Shown here: one piece after another, positions 33,462 through 44,346 of the stretch
How positions within the stretch are numbered: the stretch's first letter is position 1
Layout of the letters: each line of letters opens with the position of its first letter
From: Paulinella micropora
Taxonomy: Eukaryota; Cercozoa; Imbricatea; Euglyphida
Direction: 5' to 3'
NCBI GenBank assembly: GCA_009731375.1
Contig: BJOX01000044.1
Coordinates: forward strand, 320,672 to 384,671
DNA length: 64,000 nucleotides
Notes under the pieces: generated by a model
The model's database searches: none
Seen by the model: only the letters and a program-made list of their open reading frames with translations
What the model was told of the DNA's origin: nothing
Made by a program: the position numbers and the translations under genes

Positions 33462-34643
33462 ATGAGAAAAGCACTAGCACAAGAAGAAAAAAAGGGGCAA
33501 GCAGCGGAAAATGATGTTAAAAATTTACAATTTAAGCAAACAATGAAAGATGCCTTATCAAAAAAGTATTTACCAGAAATAAAAATCGTTGATTTATCGC
33601 GGGCCTTAAAAAGGAAACTTGAAATGGACGGACATACAAAATTGAAACATAGAGAAAATAGCGAATGGATTATGGCGATGGTAAAAAGGTTTAAAATTAA
33701 TGTAGGAAACGATGAGAAACAAATAAAAAAGAAAATAGCAGATTATGCTAAGTATGATGAGTATATGGGGAAACAAGGAGGTACAGGTAGGAAATTACAC
33801 CATACATTGGACGAAATGATTAATAAATTATTTTCAATTGCGAAAATAAAAAAATATTTAACCCGCAAAGATTGGAAACACGCAATGAACAAACATGATT
33901 TTGTAAATACTCTAACGAACAAAATGACAATAGACCCGAATGTGGATAAACAAGTTTCAAAGGATTTAAATATTGACGAGGGAATGCCACAGCCTACCAT
34001 ACCCCATACGATTACCCCACCATTAGAGCCCCAGCCAGAGCAAACAGAGCCAGAGCCACAGCAACCAGAGCCAGATCCAGAGGAGACAACCATACCCCCG
34101 AGCGTCGCGGAGACGCCAGAGCAACAAGAGCAAGTCCCCTTACAAGGACAGGGGCGTGGGCTAATGACTAATGAAATAGACGACATAATGCAAAATATGG
34201 ATGGTATCGGAGCGATAGCCAGTGATGAAATTTACAAGTTGAAGCCCGGAAGCAGAAAGCGATACGGATTTATTATGAATTTGGATAATCACGAACAAGC
34301 GGGGTCTCATTGGATCGCCGTATGGATAAGTCTAGATAAAGACAGGAGTGTTGAAGTGTACGACCCATTAGCACTTTACGAGCCTACAGAAGACTTTCAA
34401 CAACAAATGAAACAACTAATTAACCGAAGCCACCCAAGCACATATCTATTAATGAAAGTAAATAAGGTTAAAAATCAATCAAACACCTCAGACACATGCG
34501 GTTGGCATAGTATGAGATTTTTAATGGAGCGGGCGAAAGGCAACCGATCTAAGTTTGCTAGCGGTTATACAGACCTTAAAGAAGAAGAAGCGGAAAAATT
34601 AAAAGCACAGAATGGGTATGGTCATTTTGATACATACATATAA
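33462..34643 (+). CDS. adenain-like (Ulp1-fold) maturation cysteine protease
   Basis: 393 codons. The last ~130 residues hold the protease: His 283 in AGSHWIAVW, Asp 301 in VEVYDPLA and Cys 346 in DTCGWHSMRF, in the order and spacing of adenovirus protease. The N-terminal ~200 residues are Lys-rich helices, then a Pro/Glu/Gln-rich linker (PEPQQPEPDPEE), an extension not present in adenain and perhaps a packaged substrate or anchoring region. The role is capsid-protein cleavage during virion maturation. Intact ORF, 11 bp after the previous gene. Confidence 0.88.
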   Translation: MRKALAQEEKKGQAAENDVKNLQFKQTMKDALSKKYLPEIKIVDLSRALKRKLEMDGHTKLKHRENSEWIMAMVKRFKINVGNDEKQIKKKIADYAKYDEYMGKQGGTGRKLHHTLDEMINKLFSIAKIKKYLTRKDWKHAMNKHDFVNTLTNKMTIDPNVDKQVSKDLNIDEGMPQPTIPHTITPPLEPQPEQTEPEPQQPEPDPEETTIPPSVAETPEQQEQVPLQGQGRGLMTNEIDDIMQNMDGIGAIASDEIYKLKPGSRKRYGFIMNLDNHEQAGSHWIAVWISLDKDRSVEVYDPLALYEPTEDFQQQMKQLINRSHPSTYLLMKVNKVKNQSNTSDTCGWHSMRFLMERAKGNRSKFASGYTDLKEEEAEKLKAQNGYGHFDTYI

Positions 34644-34649
34644 AAGATA

Positions 34650-34745
34650 TTTTCTAATATATAAACAAATTGAAAATTTGTGTTATATAGCAAAATCCCG
34701 AGCGATTTTTTATATATAGATTTTTGAGGTTTAGGTGGTTTTTAT
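34650..34745 (+). terminator. paired intergenic hairpins downstream of the protease gene
   Basis: The motif ATATAAACA-stem-TGTGTTATA is present with stem CAAATT-GAA-AATTTG, followed by an AAAATC...GATTTT hairpin. The position 15-60 bases after the stop codon resembles transcript-end hairpins known in giant viruses; that role is inferred. Confidence 0.55.
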
Positions 34746-34759
34746 AAAAAGCACCAACG

Positions 34760-35571
34760 ATGGAGTACAAGGGAGGCCGTGCAAGTGGTATCTATTACAT
34801 AAATAGCAAAAACAGAATAACTGGCACAGATAGCGACTTCACACGCGAAGTCAATATGAAGGGGTTAGACAATCCCACACATTGTAAAATTCTTCATATC
34901 TATGTTCCAAAATCTTATTACTCTGTGGCTTCACCATATAATACTTTTACATTATCCGAAGACGGGTATGAGGCTTTAATTACGATACCTGAGGGAAACT
35001 GCACAATGAACAATTTAAAAAATAAACTGGCAGAGGTACTGACGACAGAAAGTCCGAATGATTATACTTATGTAGTCTCAAGCAACAATACAAACACGGA
35101 AGCGGAGGATGGCAAATTAACATTCAGTGTTTCAAATAACGGAGGTATTCAACCGCGGTTTATATTTGATACCGATACCCGCATTCACGAGGTTATGGGT
35201 TTTGATAGAAATTCAACATATTTCTCGCTAATGATTTCATTAAATCTACAAATGTAATTATTTTAACTGGCGAAAAAACTTTGTATCTTCAATCGGACTT
35301 AGTTGGTGAAGGAGATAATCATGTGCTACAAAAAATATACACAGCCAACGAAATTCCATTTGGAGCCGTTATATACGACGGAAGTGGGTCGGAGTATGGT
35401 AAGAAATTATCAACTAGTTTAAATAATGTATATAGGTTTTATCTTACAGACGAAAACGATCAGGCTATACATCTTAATGGGTTAGGTATTGTTATGACAT
35501 TATTAATTTACAGAGAGACAAATTATTTTAATTTATTCACATCATTTTTCAATTTGTTAAAGTCCCGATGA
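34760..35571 (+). CDS. putative minor capsid (penton-like) protein, one frame break
   Basis: Begins MEYKGGRASGIYYINSKNR, with the segment GTDSDFTREV soon after, a pattern I associate with the single-jelly-roll minor capsid proteins of Polinton-like viruses. The frame shifts near 35240 and resumes through YLQSDLVGEGDNHVLQKIY and NNVYRFYLTDEND, again characteristic. Total about 265 residues, which suits a penton. Location between protease and major capsid genes supports a structural role. A missing A near 35240 could be a sequencing error. Confidence 0.6.
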
Positions 35572-35832
35572 TATTTCAGAATTGCGCTTCGTGCTACGCA
35601 CTCTCGCTATGGATTCAACTTGTTGAATTTATAATCTCACAAGTCCCGAAGGGACGTTGTGACGGGACGAAGTCCCTCACAAACATCGACAACCATTAAT
35701 TATTTTTTTACGATGTTTTATGATGACGAAGTCAGAATAAAATATCAATTAATTTTAGAATTATTTATTTTTTCTATAAATATATTCTGGTGAATTAGTT
35801 AATTTCATAACTGCCAAAGACCTAAAAACAAA
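35572..35832. promoter_or_regulatory. hairpin-rich gap upstream of the major capsid gene
   Basis: The GATATTTCAGAATTGCG...GTGC-TAC-GCAC part is the reverse-complement form of the module at 31340. Further hairpins: ATTCAAC-TT-GTTGAAT, GTCCC-GAA-GGGAC and AAACATCG...CGATGTTT. It ends at AAAATATC near 35756, followed by an AT-rich leader to the capsid start. Confidence 0.6.
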
Positions 35833-37300
35833 ATGCCAACTCAACACGGCGGAGAATTAGACTTTTCTAGAACCGACTACATCAGTGCTTCTTATCGTTT
35901 GAATAAGCTCGCCCCTCGTGAGAGTTCTGGATCATTTGAAGTCACCACTGCTGGCGGACAAGAACGAAGTTTTGACCTTATTAGCCGACCTTTTAATCTC
36001 GCTAGGTCTTATTTGAGTTTTACTTATACTATGAGAGCGGCTGGTGCCAATGTTTATTCTAGAATTTTTATGGACTGCCTTTCACAAATTAGCCAGATAC
36101 AACTTCAGACCCGTAGCGATGTTTATCTGTGCGACCTTAACCATTTCAGAATGGTAACTAAGATGCTGTGGAAACCAGAAATGAGTTTGAAGGATTTCCT
36201 AGACCTTCCCAACCACGGCGATGCTAGTGGATATGGTTGTATGCTCCAAAAGTGTAATGCTAACGGCTTGATTAACATTAGTACCGTTGAAGCAACTAGA
36301 ACAGCCTTTCGTGCGGCCGCTGTTTTCTGCTCATGGTCTATTGCGTGAGCCAGTGATTTCTGCTCGTCGTCATGATGATGCTGCTCTAACGACTGGAGTT
36401 GGAGCACTATCCGCCGTAAATGTTAATTACGACGAGGCGAAGTATCTTGTGGGAAGTGGAGCGAATGCCACTTTGGCCATAAATGTTAAAATTCCTTTGG
36501 GTATGATTATTAACACTATTTTCGCACTTGATAAGACTATTATGTTTCCAGAAATTTTGACTATGCGGATTGTGTGGGGTGCTACTGACAGAACCGGTTA
36601 TACGGTGACGAATGGTGCGGCTACTTGTATTAGCACTGCTTATCTTGCCGCACTAAATGCTACCATGCCTATGGCTGTATCTGCTGATGTCACCAATCTT
36701 GCCTTGTTTCTTGCGGTTGAAACGAACCCTGATGTCATTCAATCAATCCAGCAGAAGATTGCTAGCCCCGAAGGCATGAACTTCAATATTGATTATCCCT
36801 ATGTTTATAAGAATACTACACAAGCAAGCACAAGCCAAAACATTATTATGCGATTTGACAGAGGCCACGGTCGCCGTTTGAAGAAGATTTATCACTCTGT
36901 TTTTAACACAGAAGAAAGAAAGAACACAGCCTATGACAACGATAATCGTGGCGCTACTAAGGTTGTCAATTTTTACACTACTCTGGATGGTTCCCGCCAG
37001 CAAGAATTCAACATTGACACTGCGAGCGAAGAAGACTATATGTATTTGAAGCCAAAGGTTGAGGGTTCGGCCTTGTTGAATAACGATGTGTATAAATACA
37101 ATTGGTTCTGGGTTGATGCTTGGGATAATACCCGCCCGCTATGGAGCAAAGACCAAAATGAAATCAGCGGTTTAAGTCTTGATACTGAGCGACGATGGGA
37201 GTTTATTGCGACCACCGTGGCTGCTGCCTACAACCATTACACCGTGGCCATTACTCAGCGGGAGGTACAGGTTAAGGCAAATATGATTACAATCTCGTAA
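35833..37300 (+). CDS. major capsid protein (double jelly-roll), one frame break
   Basis: About 488 residues when the two frames are taken together. The first frame (35833-36348) begins MPTQHGGELDFSRTDYISAS and reaches CMLQKCNANGL. The frame changes in a T-run near 36326, and the second frame continues through PVISARRHDDAALTTG, VNVNYDEAKYLV and KIPLGMIINTI to the stop at 37300. Length, beta-rich pattern and genomic place are those of Polinton-like-virus capsid proteins. Codons are less A/T-rich than its neighbours, as often for highly expressed virion genes. It forms the hexameric capsomers. Confidence 0.8.
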
Positions 37301-37343
37301 TTAATTTTCGATAGTTAATTTTTTTTTTTGTTTATATATAGAG

Positions 37344-38565
37344 ATGCCCCACCAAAGAAATTTAATCACACAAAATCCTGACGGAGATTTCGTAAATGTA
37401 AAAGTCGGGCATGATGGTTATCTTGAGACTAATGTTGAAAAAACAGCATTTGGTGGATTGGCAACATCACAATACACACCGATTATACAAGAAACATTTA
37501 TGTATAATGTAAATACCTCTAAGTGGAACACAAGCACTACTAATGCTACATTAGAGCAAAAGAGTGCTATGGCATATCTAACAACACAGGCTGCTGGAGG
37601 TTCAAGATTATTCATTGAAACAAAAAAGAAAATTAAATATCGTGCTGGTATGGGTGTATGTGTCAGATTTACTGCTTTGCGGAATATAAACAAAGCAGGC
37701 GGATATTCATCTTATGTAGGTATTGGTGATTCCTTCTTGACGGACGGATTTTTCTTCTCAAGAGAAAATGGTGTAATGAAAATATACCAATTAAACAACT
37801 CCAATGTCATTACCGATGTTAAACAAAGTCAATGGAATGTAGATAAAGCAGATGGAAGCGATTACTTACCAGCAATTGATTTCAGTAAGGGTAATGTATT
37901 TCAGATTAAATATCAATACTTAGGTTTTGGTCAGATATCATTTTATATTGAAAATCCGAATACGGGGATATTTCAACTAGTCCATGCTATACGATATGCT
38001 AACAGCAAAACTGCTCCATCTCTTAATAATACTACTTTACCATTCTTGGCTTCGTTATCCGTTGGCGCTAATCCGCAAATCCAAAAAAAGATGCTTTATT
38101 GAAGGAACTGAAATCATAAGAGGTATTCCATTTATTTATGAAAGAACAGCAAATACGACGAATGTAGCAACTCATGCTTTTACTATGGGGAATAATACTA
38201 ATATTATCGGAAACACCATTGCAAATTATAGTATAGTGTATCCAAGACGAGTAAATGTCTTAAATACAGATGGTAAATCTGGTGTAATCATTAAAGTAAT
38301 AAAAAATGCTACCCTTACTGGTGCTGTCTATGCTGAAAACAATACTAATACAAGTCTGGTTTCATTTGATACTACCGCAACTATTGCTGGTGGAAATACT
38401 ATTGCAGTTGTATTTGTTAATACGAATGATGCTCAAAGCATTGATTTTAATGATTATGACTTAGATGATATGTTGCCAAGCGAAAGGCTTACTATAACAG
38501 CACAGGCTACTACAAATCAGACTATAAGTATTCAGTATGCTTTTACTTGGTTAGAAGACCCATAA
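37344..38565 (+). CDS. virion surface protein, possible receptor-binding head (one frame break)
   Basis: The first frame (37344-38102) starts MPHQRNLITQNPDGDFVNVK. It contains FTALRNINKAGGYSSYVGIGDSFLTDGFFF-type beta strands and YLGFGQISFYIENPNTG, a lectin- or tail-spike-like pattern. After an A-run at ~38086 the second frame continues IEGTEIIRGIPFIYERTANT to a Thr/Asn-rich beta domain ending FTWLEDP. About 400 residues in all. It follows the capsid gene by 43 bp, so a structural role is likely. The exact family is not known to me. Confidence 0.55.
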
Positions 38566-38610
38566 AAGCAAAAAAAAAAAACGAAAATGGAAGTGTGGAT
38601 TTTTAAAATA

Positions 38611-39081
38611 TCACTTTTTAAAATACTTGATAAAATTATTTTTTCTAACTTCATTCATTTCTTCATTTTTTTCTAGAAATGAAAGCACACATGCCACATC
38701 GCAAAATCTATCATCATCAATTGAAACTGATAACACATTTTTTTTCTTACACTCTTTACAAGATGATTTATTTAATATACATCCTTCTTCTGTACATGTA
38801 GCAGTAGCTATTTCTTCACCCACATTAGCCTTGATTTCAGTGATACTAGTCTCTTTTAAATCAGTCGCCGTAAATGGTGTGCTCGGTTCTTCCATCATTT
38901 TTTGTAATGTAGCCTCCAATGGAATAACTACTTTCACGTTGTCATCGCGGGATTTGTATTGCTCATAGAAAGATACAATGTCAGGCTTGGTCCATTTAAT
39001 TGTCGGCTTTTTTATTTCGCCGTCAAGGTTTCATTTTTCAATTTCATTCAAGTAGTCTTGTTTGGTTGACAGGTCTCACAT
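38611..39081 (-). CDS. small zinc-binding (FCS/MYM-like) protein with two in-frame TGA codons
   Basis: The clear part (38937-38611) has CTEEGC, SSCKECKKKN and DDRFCDVACVLSFLEKN, a Cys pattern like FCS/MYM zinc fingers. The same frame extends upstream through KWTKPDIVSFYEQYKSR to an ATG at 39081, crossing TGA codons at 39031-39033 and 39076-39078. Both sit where Trp would suit, and both could come from a TGG to TGA change. Either the N-terminal part is decayed or translation starts at a GTG (38937). Confidence 0.45.
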
Positions 39082-39120
39082 GATATATAAAGATTTTTAA
39101 AAAATATTTTAGCAAAAATA

Positions 39121-39408
39121 TTAAATGTATTTTTTTACTTCACTTTTAATGTCAGTAAATTTCTCAAACCACGGCTGTTTCATAACCCATTCAAGGTATG
39201 GCTTATCAATAGTTGCAACATCTTGAATTTTCTTACCTTTATACTTACCGAATGGAAAAATATCCCTTGGCTTGCCTTCTCTACTTTTTTCAATTGCCTT
39301 AATTTCTTCGTCAATCATCTGTTGAACATCTCTTACTTAAAAGAATTCCTTATTCTTCTCAATTGAAAGTCGTCCAAATTTTTCAGATAGTCTGGTGAGG
39401 GTGGTCAT
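39121..39408 (-). CDS. ExoX-C-like (DUF3820-type) small protein with in-frame TAA
   Basis: The main ORF (39318-39121, 65 codons) has IFPFGKYKGKKIQDVATIDK then PYLEWVMKQPWF, the pattern of the small domain found at the C terminus of exodeoxyribonuclease X. The frame continues upstream to an ATG at 39408 (MTTLTRLSEKFGRLSIEKNK), broken by TAA at 39337-39339. Probably nucleic-acid binding; it lies beside the polymerase gene in the same direction. Confidence 0.55.
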
Positions 39409-39411
39409 TTG

Positions 39412-39482
39412 TCTATATAAAATTTTCTTAGAAAATTGTTATAACACACTAGCCTGTAGGCTAGTGTTTATATAGAGTGGTA
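39412..39482 (-). terminator. covarying hairpin downstream of the polymerase gene
   Basis: On the minus strand: ATATAAACACTAGCC-TACA-GGCTAGTGTGTTATA in two halves around a TACA loop. It shares the ATATAAACA...TGTGTTATA frame with the plus-strand hairpins at 31284 and 34664 but has a completely different, still pairing stem. It starts about 45 bases after the polymerase stop codon. Confidence 0.65.
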
Positions 39483-39528
39483 AAAAATTTTATGGAAAAA
39501 AATTAATTAATTATTTGATATTTTATTT

Positions 39529-42500
39529 TTAAAATCCAAAAGGTCTAGTTTCAATCGCATTCTCTACAATTCCGATAACTTGTCTTTTCGTATCTGTAAA
39601 ACTAAATATCTTTTCTAAGTATTCGCTTGTTATTTTTTTCTTTTGTTTATCTATTGTAATTTTGTTGTTTTCTATTATAACTACTTTTCCAGACTTCTCA
39701 ATTCGCTTAGCAATCCGTAATTCTTCATCAGTCTCCAACAATTCAGCCAGTTCATTTTTACCATTCTCAAATAATTCAGTGTTCGTAATACCTAGCCCAC
39801 AAAACATATTCGGTAAATTCAATGCTTTTTTTGTTTCATAGTTCATACTAAATCCTTTTGCTTTCATACTGGCTTTACCATTATCTAATAAGTATCCATA
39901 ACATTTTGGCCCGCCTCCCACAAAGGTTTTTATTTTCGCTCCTTTCAATTCATCTGTCCAGTCTCCCAGTAAATCTCCTGTCTCTACATCTGCCTCATTA
40001 ATTTCTTTGTTAGTCGTATATATTACACTGTCTGTGTCATGATACAATATCCTATTACCTAATTGGTCCATCATATTGTAAAGTCTCATTCTCGCGTGGC
40101 ATGTAGTAAATAAAGCAACCACAATATTTGTTTTAATCGGGTCGCTCACCGCATCCTGTTTTAAGTCATAACTGGCTTCTACAATTTTGTCGTTAATTAT
40201 GTTAATATTTATATTATCCACTGATTTGTCGTTCAATAGTTTGTATAAGGTATCTTTATCCTTTATCATTTTTTCTGTGTTTTATTTTGTTTCTGTCCAA
40301 ACTTGCCCCATAAAGAGTTCAAGCACAACTTAGCCACTGCTCGCAGTCCTTCGTTTTTAAATATTTTGCTTTCATCCATCTTTACACCCATTTTAACTTC
40401 CATGCTGTTTATGTAATTTTGCTTTTCTGCTTCCGTATTACATCCCGCTGGGTATCCGCTGGACTCTTGTTTTACTGTCAAGAATGTCTTTATGTATTCT
40501 TTGAATAAGCTACTGCTTTGTTCTTTCCAGTGCCATACTTCATATACTTTTATCAACTTATACCCTTTGTCTAAGGCCTTGTAAATTTCTGGAGTTGCCC
40601 ATGTGCCAGTTATTGCTCGTTCTTTATCTGTGTGCTTACATTCTCCGTGTTGCTCGGTCATTCCGCACTTATCGCATAAGTAATACATCATCTTACCTCT
40701 GTCCGCCTTCGGTAAGACTGGGTGTAGTAAGCCTCTAGGTGGTAGCATCTTAACCTTAGCCACTCCGAAATATTCTCTGTTTATAATTTTATTTTTCATA
40801 TTTTTTCTTTCCTCCTCATTGTTTGGTCTAATAATTATATGGTGTCCGCTTGGATAAAGGTCGTAATACATCACGGTCGGATAAAGTGAGCATATGTCAA
40901 TATATTTCGCATACTCATTATCATGTCGTGATTTCCAATATAATTTCAAAGCATTCACTCTACCTCCAAACATTGCCTCTCGTGGATTTAGTCCTTCTTG
41001 TTCCGTAATTCGTTCGTTTGTATCCTCTGCCAGTCTTTCACTGGTTTTCATCAGGCTCCATTCGCACTCCCAGATACTTATTACTTTTGCTTGTTCGTTA
41101 AGTTGTTTTTCTCTTCTCATTGTTTCCTTGTATAGTTCGCCCATTGTCTTATTCTTCTTCACATTCAAAGCATTGCTATTCCAACACTTATCACATCCGT
41201 GCCAATGACACCCGTAAAACTCATAAGCGGTTTTGTTTTTCTCATCCCATCCATCTACATACACACGAGAATGCCCGAGTTGAAACATTTTTTCACCTCC
41301 GTTGAATGCGTGTTTAATATCGGTTTTGTCTAACCTGCTTCTGTATGCTAACCATTCTACACAAACCCTAGAAATCATCCTGTTTTGCTTTTCCGCTTTC
41401 AATATCGCAATTGAATTCTCTGGCATAAACTTAGCACGATACAAAGCCATAACACAACTCGCAATAGTTGTATATTGAAAAGGGTCAATACCAAACTCTA
41501 GAAACTGGTTTCTAAAATCTATACAACCCTTTCTCAGTATATCAACATCTGAATGACAATACTCACCGATTTCCTTCGCCATATCAAAGTGGTTATGTGC
41601 TTTCACTTGTTCGTCATACCATTCAAGAAATTCTTTTCGTTTATCTCCTCGCATCGTGTCGTAGCCGTAATGTTTCTTATGTGGCATTACACCGACATAG
41701 TTTCTATTTTTTGCCGTATTGAAGAAGTGCGGGAAGAAACCTTTCTTAAGTTCCGTAAGTCCGAATGTCTTTGGAAAGTCTGACAATGGCATCGTAAGAA
41801 AACTTAGGCTGTCTATAAACCGATACTTCTTAAGTGTCATCATCATAATCTTACCACCTTCATAGATTACAAATGGAGTTTGTCCATTATCAACCAACCA
41901 CTTAAGAATAAACTGACAATCATAACCGCGGGCATTGTGCGCAATAAATGTAAATCCGCTGTGTTTAGTGTCAAAAGCCCAATTACAGAAATCTTGAATG
42001 TTCTTGTGAATTACTGGTGGTTCCTTTGCATCGTAGTACTGGCTTTCCGCATGATTAACAATGTGCTCGCCTGTGTCCTGTGTCGCTTCAAAGTCAAAGA
42101 ATATGTATTGCTCTGACGGCGGTAAGATTTCTTTTTGGACTATTTCAGATTGGTGTTCAAGCGGTTTCACTAGTTTGCAATTTCGGCATTTCGCATATCC
42201 GCATTTGTGCTCATCCTTCTTTCTGTAATTAAGACCGCACGATTTACATTTCGCTTTAACATCGCAGTTTGTCGTCATGTGATTATTAAAGCATTCAGTG
42301 TTTGGAAACTTTCTATTACACTTCTCACATTCTTTCCACTGGCTCTTGTCATTTATTCCCTTACATCCGTTGGTTTCACAGATACTACATTTGGCTTCAC
42401 AGGCGTGTCTTTCCATATACCCTCTTAGACATAACTCACAGAAATTCTTTTTTCCTATCATAGACGTCATGTTAGTTATGGCATCGTAATGTCCTTCAGT

Positions 42501-43132
42501 CTTTAGAATGTAAAGGTTAGTTAGCCGTTCACCATTCGCATCAAGTAGTTCTGTTTTATAAATGATTTTGTCAGGAAATTCAACAATAACCAGATTGTAT
42601 TTAATGTGATTAGCAAATGTATTAATTTCTGGTATTCCACACACATCCTTAATGACTTTTGCTTCATCGTGTAAAGCCTCTGCTATTTCCTGCTGTATCT
42701 TTCGTCCTCTCATAATTTGCGAGAATTTTGATGTTTTTCAATTTTTGCTTTTACTACAACGATTGCTCGTGCTAAGCATAAGTTATCGCTGTTCGTAATA
42801 CAGATTACTCCTTTCTTTCTGTATATATCAAATTTGTTCAAAACCTGTAGCATTGTCCCGCCCGTCTGCATTTTAACAGATTTCAACACAAATTTTAATT
42901 TATCAAAGTTTATTCCGTTTTCATCCATGTAAAGAATTTCGTTGCTTTGAAATATTGCTGACAATCTTTCTAAAACTTTTTCAACAGAGATTTGATTAAC
43001 TTTGTGCAAGCATGTTGATACTTTTCCATAGTAATCAACAAACTCAATACCTAGGCTAACCTTATCTTCGGGTGCTTGTAGTTTTACAAAGTCGTTCAAC
43101 ACAATTTCAATAAATCTTATCACATCACGCAT
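39529..43132 (-). CDS. protein-primed family B DNA polymerase (two frame breaks)
   Basis: Three consecutive minus-strand frames. 43132-42710: N-terminal domain ending in NLCLARAIVVVKAKIE. 42713-40266: a Cys/His-rich finger region (CELCLRGY, CSICETNGC, CEKCNRKF, CKSCGLNY), exonuclease motifs FFDFEAT (about residue 207), AHNARGYD (about 261) and YCHSDVDIL (about 387), polymerase motif A DICSLYPTVM (about 611) and motif B KLCLNSLWGKFGQ. 40269-39529: motif C YHDTDSVIY and the thumb. It replicates the element from a terminal protein. Both breaks are one-base shifts near short A-runs, each leaving an ATGA overlap. In relatives this is a single protein, so sequencing error or recent decay is likely. 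Confidence 0.88.
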
Positions 43133-43225
43133 CGTGAATTATCGGAAGTTGCCGTTAATCCTTACCGCATATCATTTATTCCTAGTTCGTGTTCCTTGCT
43201 GTCGTCCCTCATAATGTCATACTTA

Positions 43226-43507
43226 TCATACCGCAACAAGTCTCTGTAATTTTCTTTCATCTCTTTTTTTCTCTTCAATCGTAGGTAAAGGTGGCGCTAT
43301 TGGTATAGCATGGTGCTCAAAATACACCGCACCTCTTACTTGGTTCAAGTAGTTTTGGGCTGTCGGTGTATCAATTTTATACCCCCTTAGCTTCGGTTTG
43401 ATATATAGCACATCCCGACCCCTGACAGACTTGATTTCGTAATTTATCTTATATTCCCTAAATCTATCCAACCTGTAGACCTTGCAGTTACACGTGTGTG
43501 TCTCCAT
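43226..43507 (-). CDS. small protein upstream of the polymerase, unknown
   Basis: 93 codons (METHTCNCKVYRLDRFREYK). It may be the true N-terminal extension of the polymerase: another frame continues KENYRDLLRYDKYDIMRDDS across its end toward the polymerase ORF. Without a clear link I leave it separate. Confidence 0.4.
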   Translation of the reverse strand: METHTCNCKVYRLDRFREYKINYEIKSVRGRDVLYIKPKLRGYKIDTPTAQNYLNQVRGAVYFEHHAIPIAPPLPTIEEKKRDERKLQRLVAV

Positions 43508-43670
43508 GTTTGATAATAGTATATCAAGGAAAATATAATTTTATAAAATTAAAATATTTGTCTGCCTCAATCGGTCGTTCCTCGTGGCCTCGTGTGCCCC
43601 TATATACAAGGACCGCTCCTTGTCTTTAAATGGAAATTCAGTGGTTTCCTCAGAGAAACCTTTTTGATTA

Positions 43671-44173
43671 TCAATACTTACCATACCCGCAACCGCAGTG
43701 GCAGTTATGTTCCATATATCCACACATATTACATCTATCATCGTCATCTTTCTTTATTCTCTCCGTATACTCTTTGCTTGGCCTTGGAGGAACTGGAGGT
43801 TTTTCTTTTTCTGCTGAAATATGTTTCTGAGACTTCATATGTCGCGTTTTGTTTCCATTATGTATTTCAGCACCACATCCACACTTAAAATGTTTATGCT
43901 TCCACATTTTTTCTTCTCTTTTTTGATTATTCTTGTTTCTTTATCGTAATTAATTTTCCATTCCTCGTATTTAGGTATTATATTTTCATCGTGATATTTC
44001 TTTGCTTCTTCCAATGCTTGCTCTTTTGATTTTTTCTTTCCGATACAGAAACTCTTACACATAACCTTTCCTCCTTCTCTCCATTGAACTTTTACCATTG
44101 GTCTCTTTTCGTTATTCTTTACCATAACACAACCTCTGGACATTCTAAATCTCTGAGTGTCTTCGTTCGTCAT
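43671..44173 (-). CDS. AP2/arm-type DNA-binding domain followed by a C2H2-like finger (two frames)
   Basis: From ATG 44173 (MTNEDTQRFRMSRGC) the frame holds VMVKNNEKRPMVKVQW and KVMCKSFCIGKKKSKEQALEEAKKY in succession, a three-strand-plus-helix pattern typical of AP2 and arm-type DNA-binding domains. In an A-run near 43908 coding switches frame to a short zinc-finger: FKCGCGAEIHNGNKTRHMKS with KH two residues on, then a Pro/Lys linker and a second Cys cluster (RCNMCGY, HNCHCGCGYG). One protein or two overlapping genes are both possible. It is the outermost gene on the right, close to the inverted repeat, so binding to the element ends is an attractive guess. Confidence 0.5.
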
Positions 44174-44203
44174 CCTATATGTATCTTTATTTTTTTTCTT
44201 TAA

Positions 44204-44346
44204 ATAATAATTATTTACAGGTAGTAGTTTTTCTTTCTTTTGTTTGTCTATATTAGTTATAAATAGGAAGAGGAAATAATGGCTCTTAGTGTGGTTTCTG
44301 TAGAGAAACTGCACCGAAAAAGTGTCCTGAAGTGGCACCCTATACT

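Noticed and set aside
31203-39482. Alternative genetic code in the viral element (TGA=Trp or TAA=Gln)
   Set aside because: TGA and TAA both end intact genes here (for example 31202, 32543, 37300), so reassignment does not fit.
40266-42713. Programmed frameshifting in the polymerase (ATGA overlaps at both joins)
   Set aside because: The sites lack a good slippery heptamer with both codons re-pairing, and other genes in the element break at similar A-runs; indel is simpler.
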